From contig NW_024468551.1 in NCBI RefSeq assembly GCF_001632365.1, positions 2,602 to 66,601 of the forward strand: DNA of 64,000 nt, written 5' to 3'. Positions 59,062 to 64,000 of this stretch are shown here, piece by piece. How positions within the stretch are numbered: the first letter of the stretch is position 1; every line of letters begins with the position of its first letter. The position numbers were made by a program, and so were the translations under genes. Below the pieces are notes generated by a model that saw only the letters and a program-made list of their open reading frames with translations, was not told where the DNA came from and made no database searches. The DNA comes from Laetiporus sulphureus 93-53. Taxonomy: Eukaryota > Basidiomycota > Agaricomycetes > Polyporales > Laetiporaceae.

Positions 59062-61612
59062 TGCGCCTACGAGGAATGCAAGAAGCCAGAATTTGGGTGA
59101 GTCTTCCTGCTCATATTTAAATGGCGTGAGTTTTAAATGGTGCGGTGAGGATGTGTGCCTGATCAATCGATGTCTTCGAGATGCGTGGCAAGAACTCCGA
59201 CGGCGGTGATGTCAGCGAGAGGATTTCAACAAGGTCTTGCTGCAAATGTACAAATTAATATCCGCTCTATCTCCTGTCGGATAAATATGCCTGTGAACGA
59301 TGCTATATGTAGAGAACCAAGCATTTCTTCTTTGTCATTATTAAACTATGTTCAAAGTGACTAGGAAGGTTGCAGGAGCCTCAGATAATGCCATTCATGG
59401 GAAGGTGGTGCAGTGAGGCCGTTGCAGCTTATTCCGACAGGGAGATGCCGTTCAGGACATTCAATCTTTCAACCTCGGCAGAACGCAGAACCACCATCTT
59501 TGCTCACCAGAAGAAATCCGCGGACCATCCATACAGGATCTGAGTGCTTGCGCAATGTCAAAACATCCTGCGCATGCGTCGTTCAGTCATATTAACAAAT
59601 AATCAGGTGGGGTGATAACGTCACATATGCTTCGTGCTGAGTAACATTTGCTCTCAGCGACGAGGTTTTGTCAATCCAATGTCTTCCGAAAGGCACCAAC
59701 GGTAGTTTGTCAACAAGGAAGTCAGCCTTAGGACGCAATGATCTGTATGATTACGTGCCAGTGTTCAATTAAAAGCCAACGAAAGATATCATGTCTAAGC
59801 GATGGAGCTCATGACAACTCAATTAGATCACATCAGAATCCAATGAAAGCAAACGCACCAATGGGCCTTTACGCGGTGGTCGCAAGGCATATATTCTTGC
59901 GATATATCAAATAAATGCGTTCCCGCTTCAACGTGCACCTTTATTCGCTTTGATGACGGCGAGCCATATCCGAGGACGTGAAATGGTCGCACTGGCGCTT
60001 CGAACGCGGATCTTGATGGTCGAAGGACCGTATTAGAGCGATTAGGCGACAGTTCCCGCCACTGCGCCCGCGGATGAGAACAATTTTTACGAAATATTTC
60101 AAAGACGAGATATTTATGAAATGCGAAAGTGAGTCAATGGACGGCCACAAGTACTGAAGGACAACGTCAGGAAGGGAAGGCGAAGCGGCGAGCTCCGCAT
60201 ATCTCCCGTGTCACAATACCACAACTTGGCGAAATAGGGCAGGCCCATGATGCGACGACTGTGTTACAGTGACATAACAATGGCAGGAAAGGAACGGACC
60301 GTCGCTCTTGGGACATTCGATGCACCTTATTACCTCCATTGCGACGCTTTGGCATCTGGGATTTGGTCCGCGTATGCTCAGAGCAGGTTCCTCAACCTTG
60401 CGCTTCCGAGACACAGCTCTGTGCTTCAGTTGAACAGGAAGGCCGCATAGCATCTTATCGGCGGGAGTCTGGATGTGCTATCCGGGTGTAACCCGGCGAA
60501 AGGCGTAGCCAGAGAGCAGATCCCTGCCTGCGCCGCATTGAAAGAATTGTATTGTCGATGAGAATAGAGAACGTGATGCTGCCGAGCTGCTTTTCGCTTG
60601 CAAGCCACTTCGACCTCGTGTTGGAGCAAATCAAATTCAAGCGAGCCAGTAATTACCGCGTGAAGTTCCTCTGGATATCGGAGGACGCTGTTATCCTTTG
60701 ACATGTCCTAACAGAAAGAACACTGATACAGGCTGGACGAAGGGGTCCAAGGTAATAGGACTCAAAGGTGCGAATCAAAATCTTCCTGTCTAGATATCAG
60801 AGGATGGTCAGCAGACACGAATCATGTCATGCCAATGCTCTCAAAAGGACCTCGTACCTCCAACGATATCAAGCAGTTGGATTCCATCTGAACTGAATGA
60901 CCCATGGAACGTTCACGCCTACATTCGGACAATCAAATGACTTGGAATTTGTCGGTCATGGCAGCCAAGATTAATACACGGGCCGAGCAGCGGTGCGGAA
61001 ACGCAAGCTGATTTGAACAGCTTGTTGTCGAGCGCTCCCAGACGATACTGGAACTTAGAAGTCCGCTCTGCCAAGCGTTAACGTTCCAGATCAGTAACAG
61101 CTTCATCCAACAGTATCCGCAACACGATAGCGTGGAGACAAGCGAGTGCAGTTCTCATAAAAGGGCCAGACAGACATTTATATTCGCTTCATTCCTTTTT
61201 TCCCATATTGCGCTTTGTGTCAGGACTCGCTACATTGCAGGTAGCCGTGATAAGTTGATAAATGGTCAGCAAGCCGTGTTAAGTGAGCTGAGCCCGATGT
61301 GCCGTCAAAGAAGTGAGCAAGTGAGAGCTCGAGTGCAACGTCAAACCACGGATCCTGTCACGCCAGAGTCACCGTCACTCATGAGTCACGCCTATCCTTT
61401 CCTTATTACCAGAAAAACAAGATACCTCGGAGAAAGGGCGTTATCGAATGGAGAGACGAGCATCGGAACATACGGCTATTCATAAAATCCAGTTCTTTGC
61501 AATGCTTGCTCATAACAAAAAGCGACACCGTAAGGTATGTACAATTGAAGCTTCACCATGACGTGGAAACGTTACTGAACAGGATGGCATTCATGGTAGG
61601 TTCAAAGAGGAG
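59062..61612. other. 2.5-kb spacer of unit 3
   Basis: Patches align with the spacers of units 1 and 2, including the block near 60.05 kb and the ACGTTCACGCCTA motif near 60.91 kb shared with 54.95 kb. A minus frame at 60426-60704 (SLEFDLLQHEVEVACKRKA) is not preserved in unit 2. No gene is called. Confidence 0.5.
59112..59122 (-). promoter_or_regulatory. TATA-like element of KS-AT copy 3
   Basis: TTTAAATA on the minus strand about 55 bp before the ATG at 59061. Confidence 0.4.
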
Positions 61613-62865
61613 TCATCTTGCGTCGATCCATTCACCAATGATTTTCAGAATATTGCTCCTCTCGGGCTCGTGCCACGACATTGTTATGAAATCATGTGTG
61701 GCATCTTTCACCTCATCGTAGGTCACCTTGGTCTCCCCGATGTCGCCAATGAGGCGGTCGCGGAATGTGCGCATCGCATCCAACCCGATTTCTGCCTCTC
61801 CACAGACGATATATGTAGAAGGGAAGCCTGTGAACAATCCTTCAAACCGCGACAGCTGGAGGGAAGCCGGCGAGATCCATGCATTCGTCAATGCTTCCTT
61901 CTCGGGAAAATTCCCCAGCAGGCTCTTCCCCGGATATCCCTTGAAGAAAATGCCGCAGTAGTCCGTGGCTGCATTTCGATTGAGAGATGAACCAGACCCT
62001 TTGTGTGTTATTTCGAATTCCACAGTAGGAGAAAGGAGCACGAGCGCGCCCGGAGTGGGTAACTCGTTGAGATTGTGCGTTGCGAGGTATCTGACGAGCG
62101 AGACGGCAAGGTGGCCTCCAGCGGAATCACCAAGGATGATGATGTTCTCTCCTCGCACACCGATAGTGCGAAGCAAATACTGATAGCCAGCGAGCGCATC
62201 GAGGAGAGCGGCAGGGAAAGGATTCGCAGCAGGGTAGGGATATGACGATGACAGGCGATAGCCGCAGGAGAAGATTCGTGTGACAGTCGTGCAGTTCCCC
62301 AAGATACCGCTGCATATTGGACCGGTCGGGCCTCCGTTTGGGTGGGAGGAACTCATCACATATCCTCCTCCTACGTCCGCGCTAAGTACATCGACATTGG
62401 ATGAACAAACATAAAATGCATACCGTGGAAATACATAACTACTTTCTCGCCCTCATCCGCCTTGTAATCTCCCTTTCCCGTGACCTTCTGCGACTTGAGC
62501 CAATATCCGTGTGTCTTCTTCGGTTTCACGCCGTTTAGCTCCGCCATCTCACTCACTTCACCCACGATGAGTCCGGGATCAATGGCCGGCACCCACACAA
62601 AACCAAGAGCGTCGGCCTGCCCAGAGGCGACAATCTCTTCGGGATCATGGCCCGGACTCAGAGGCAGGCCGGTCGCGAACCAGTCCTCGATGCGAGCCCG
62701 CAGGAGAGGAAGAATGTATGCTCTGCGAGCGGACCAAGTCCGCCTGGGCCGAAGGGCTTGAATTCTGGACGTGATGTTGGCGTAGGGAAGGCGTACGCAT
62801 ATTGTGGCGACGTAAGCGTACAGTTTGTATAGGGACTTAAGGGGCTCGTGACGAAAAGCGAACAT
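61613..62865 (-). CDS. alpha/beta hydrolase-3 (HSL family) esterase, 2 exons, 399 aa, intact
   Basis: Exons 62865-62424 and 62370-61613 join in frame (400 codons). The HSL-type oxyanion motif forms across the intron as FHGGGYVM, the nucleophile elbow is ILGDSAGGHLA, the acid lies in EIGLDAMRTF and the catalytic His in DATHDFITM near the end. The N-terminal ~140 residues form a cap with a possible membrane-near helix (SLYKLYAYVATICVRLPY). Homologous fungal enzymes deacetylate sterols or hydrolyse small esters. It lies just upstream of the KS-AT array on the same strand, so an acyl-removal role in that context is possible but only inferred. Confidence 0.9.
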
Positions 62866-64000
62866 CCTGTAAACACACCAAAATGAGATGATGGCGGATG
62901 GCGACAGAAAAACGGTGCATGTAGTACTATTGCTTCAGCTGCATATAACAAAAGTTCTCTATTTTCCCATCATGATCCAGGGAATGGAAGTTGTGATCAG
63001 AGTGGTTCCCATCACCGCCCTGCACCCCATGCAACGCTTCGATTCTGAGATAGAAGGCCGTAAGCACGAACACGTGCATTCGATGGTCATGGAAAATGGG
63101 CCATTAAATCAGAACGAATCGGCAGACTCTTGCGCGGAGTTCTTCGTGCGCTGTTCAGGCGTGCTAGGGCCCGGGCTTGACGGGCAACACACAGAAACCC
63201 ACGCTTTCGCTACCGGTCTGCATTGAGAGTGCTATACTGTTTGATCTTCACGATGGCGAGAGAATTATGGGGTTACAACCTATTCCTGCACCACAGATGT
63301 GAGTTCACCCATGATACCGACCATTCATATGAAGGCGCGGAATTATACATGATTGGAGAGGCGATGTTTGAATTGTCAGAAAATACTTCGATCGTGTTGT
63401 GATGATTAACAAATTATTTAAGAATCATGATCACTACTTAGCTTAGTGTGTGCGCTGGCCCGGAATTGGGTCATCGCTAGGCAGCGTATCAGATCAGACA
63501 GCATCAAGGAGACTTCTATGCTCCTCGATATGCCCACTTTTGGAGGGATACGGGTTTGGCGGACAACAATCCGAAGTCTAGGCCTCAGACGGCTGCACGT
63601 TCTATGGGTCCGTGGAGAAAATTAGATGGACGACCAACACATGTTGGAGGACCACCTATCAGCCCTGACGTATCTGTCGGATCTGACTCCTGTTGCTTGC
63701 CAATCAGAACCAGCGAAGGGTGAAGCTAGACACGTAATTTATAAGGACGTGCAAGCGCAAAGAATCTGCCGCACTCATACTTCCATGACTGATGAAGTTT
63801 CATTCGCTTGACGTTCGTTCTGCGTCTATCCGGAAACTATCTGACAGCGTACCCGAAATATTCGTCGCATATCGTACGCACCTTCGCCCTGGATTCGGCG
63901 CTTTTTGCAGCACCTCTTGATGCCATCTCTTGCTACCTATACTCAGTGGAAGCCGTTGGCTTCCAATTTCACAACATTATCATATCGGAACGCTTCGCAG
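62866..64000. other. right-edge stretch without a supportable gene
   Basis: Short frames only (112 codons at 62888-63226, 61 codons at 63626-63811), without motifs. Confidence 0.45.

Larger units (their letters stand above)
43998..61480 (-). repeat. three head-to-tail ~6-kb units, each with one truncated KS-AT gene
   Basis: Start codons of the three genes lie at 46863, 53068 and 59061, giving periods of 6205 and 5993 bp. Similarity is not confined to coding DNA. Blocks downstream of the stop codons (50046-50110 versus 56115-56180) and upstream spacers (for example 47.88, 54.05 and 60.05 kb; 54.95 and 60.9 kb; CAGCCTTRAAGCTT-like motifs at 47.56 and 53.73 kb) also align. Coding copies are about 80% identical at protein level by eye and spacers are much less similar, so the duplications are not recent. 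Unit 2 contains an assembly gap. Confidence 0.85.

Overview
This window looks like gene-dense, intron-rich nuclear DNA from a basidiomycete fungus, most likely an Agaricomycete. Coding regions are broken by many 45-70 nt GT-AG introns, and some exons are only 9-19 nt. The gene families also fit: a delta-9 desaturase fused to cytochrome b5, a Dal5-type transporter, FAD monooxygenases, an APH-type phosphotransferase and a Ty1/copia element. I saw no rRNA, tRNA or CRISPR. All gene models are hand-spliced from homology and reading-frame continuity, with no transcript support.

Layout. 1-4982 is the 5' part of a Ty1/copia retrotransposon on the minus strand, running off the left edge. 5.7-7.6 kb holds a frameshifted proline-iminopeptidase-like hydrolase and an unassigned membrane protein. 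9.2-11.6 kb is an intact 12-exon flavin monooxygenase, and 13.8-14.8 kb a second alpha/beta hydrolase. 16.3-19.5 kb (minus) holds a small two-exon gene and a CK1-like protein kinase whose C-terminal extension resembles the small neighbour. 21-26.8 kb is a graveyard: a deleted copy of the first hydrolase, a broken APH-type phosphotransferase and a decayed phenol-hydroxylase-type monooxygenase. 28.6-30.2 kb is an intact desaturase, 32.4-34.9 kb an intact 15-exon MFS transporter, and 35.8-37.5 kb a broken membrane-protein gene. 38.4-39.9 kb (minus) is an intact dihydrodiol-dehydrogenase-like oxidoreductase, 41.0-42.3 kb a monoacylglycerol-lipase-like hydrolase, and 61.6-62.9 kb (minus) an HSL-family esterase.

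The most striking region is 44-61.5 kb: three head-to-tail copies, about 6.0-6.2 kb apart, of a gene encoding only the KS-AT part of a polyketide synthase (about 750 aa, 10 exons, conserved intron positions, all minus strand). In all three the ketosynthase has internally lost the segment with its two catalytic histidine motifs, and in two the catalytic cysteine is gone. The acyltransferase is nearly complete but carries GPSxGV where GHSxGE is expected. No DH, MT, ER, KR, ACP or TE is visible. The reading frames survive in three diverged copies, apart from one possible stop in copy 2 that a 69-nt intron would remove. This suggests a retained non-ketosynthase role, or very even decay.

Taken together (monooxygenases, hydrolases, desaturase, dehydrogenase, transporter, PKS-like genes) the window has the composition of a fungal specialised-metabolism region under heavy turnover. 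That they form one pathway is inference.
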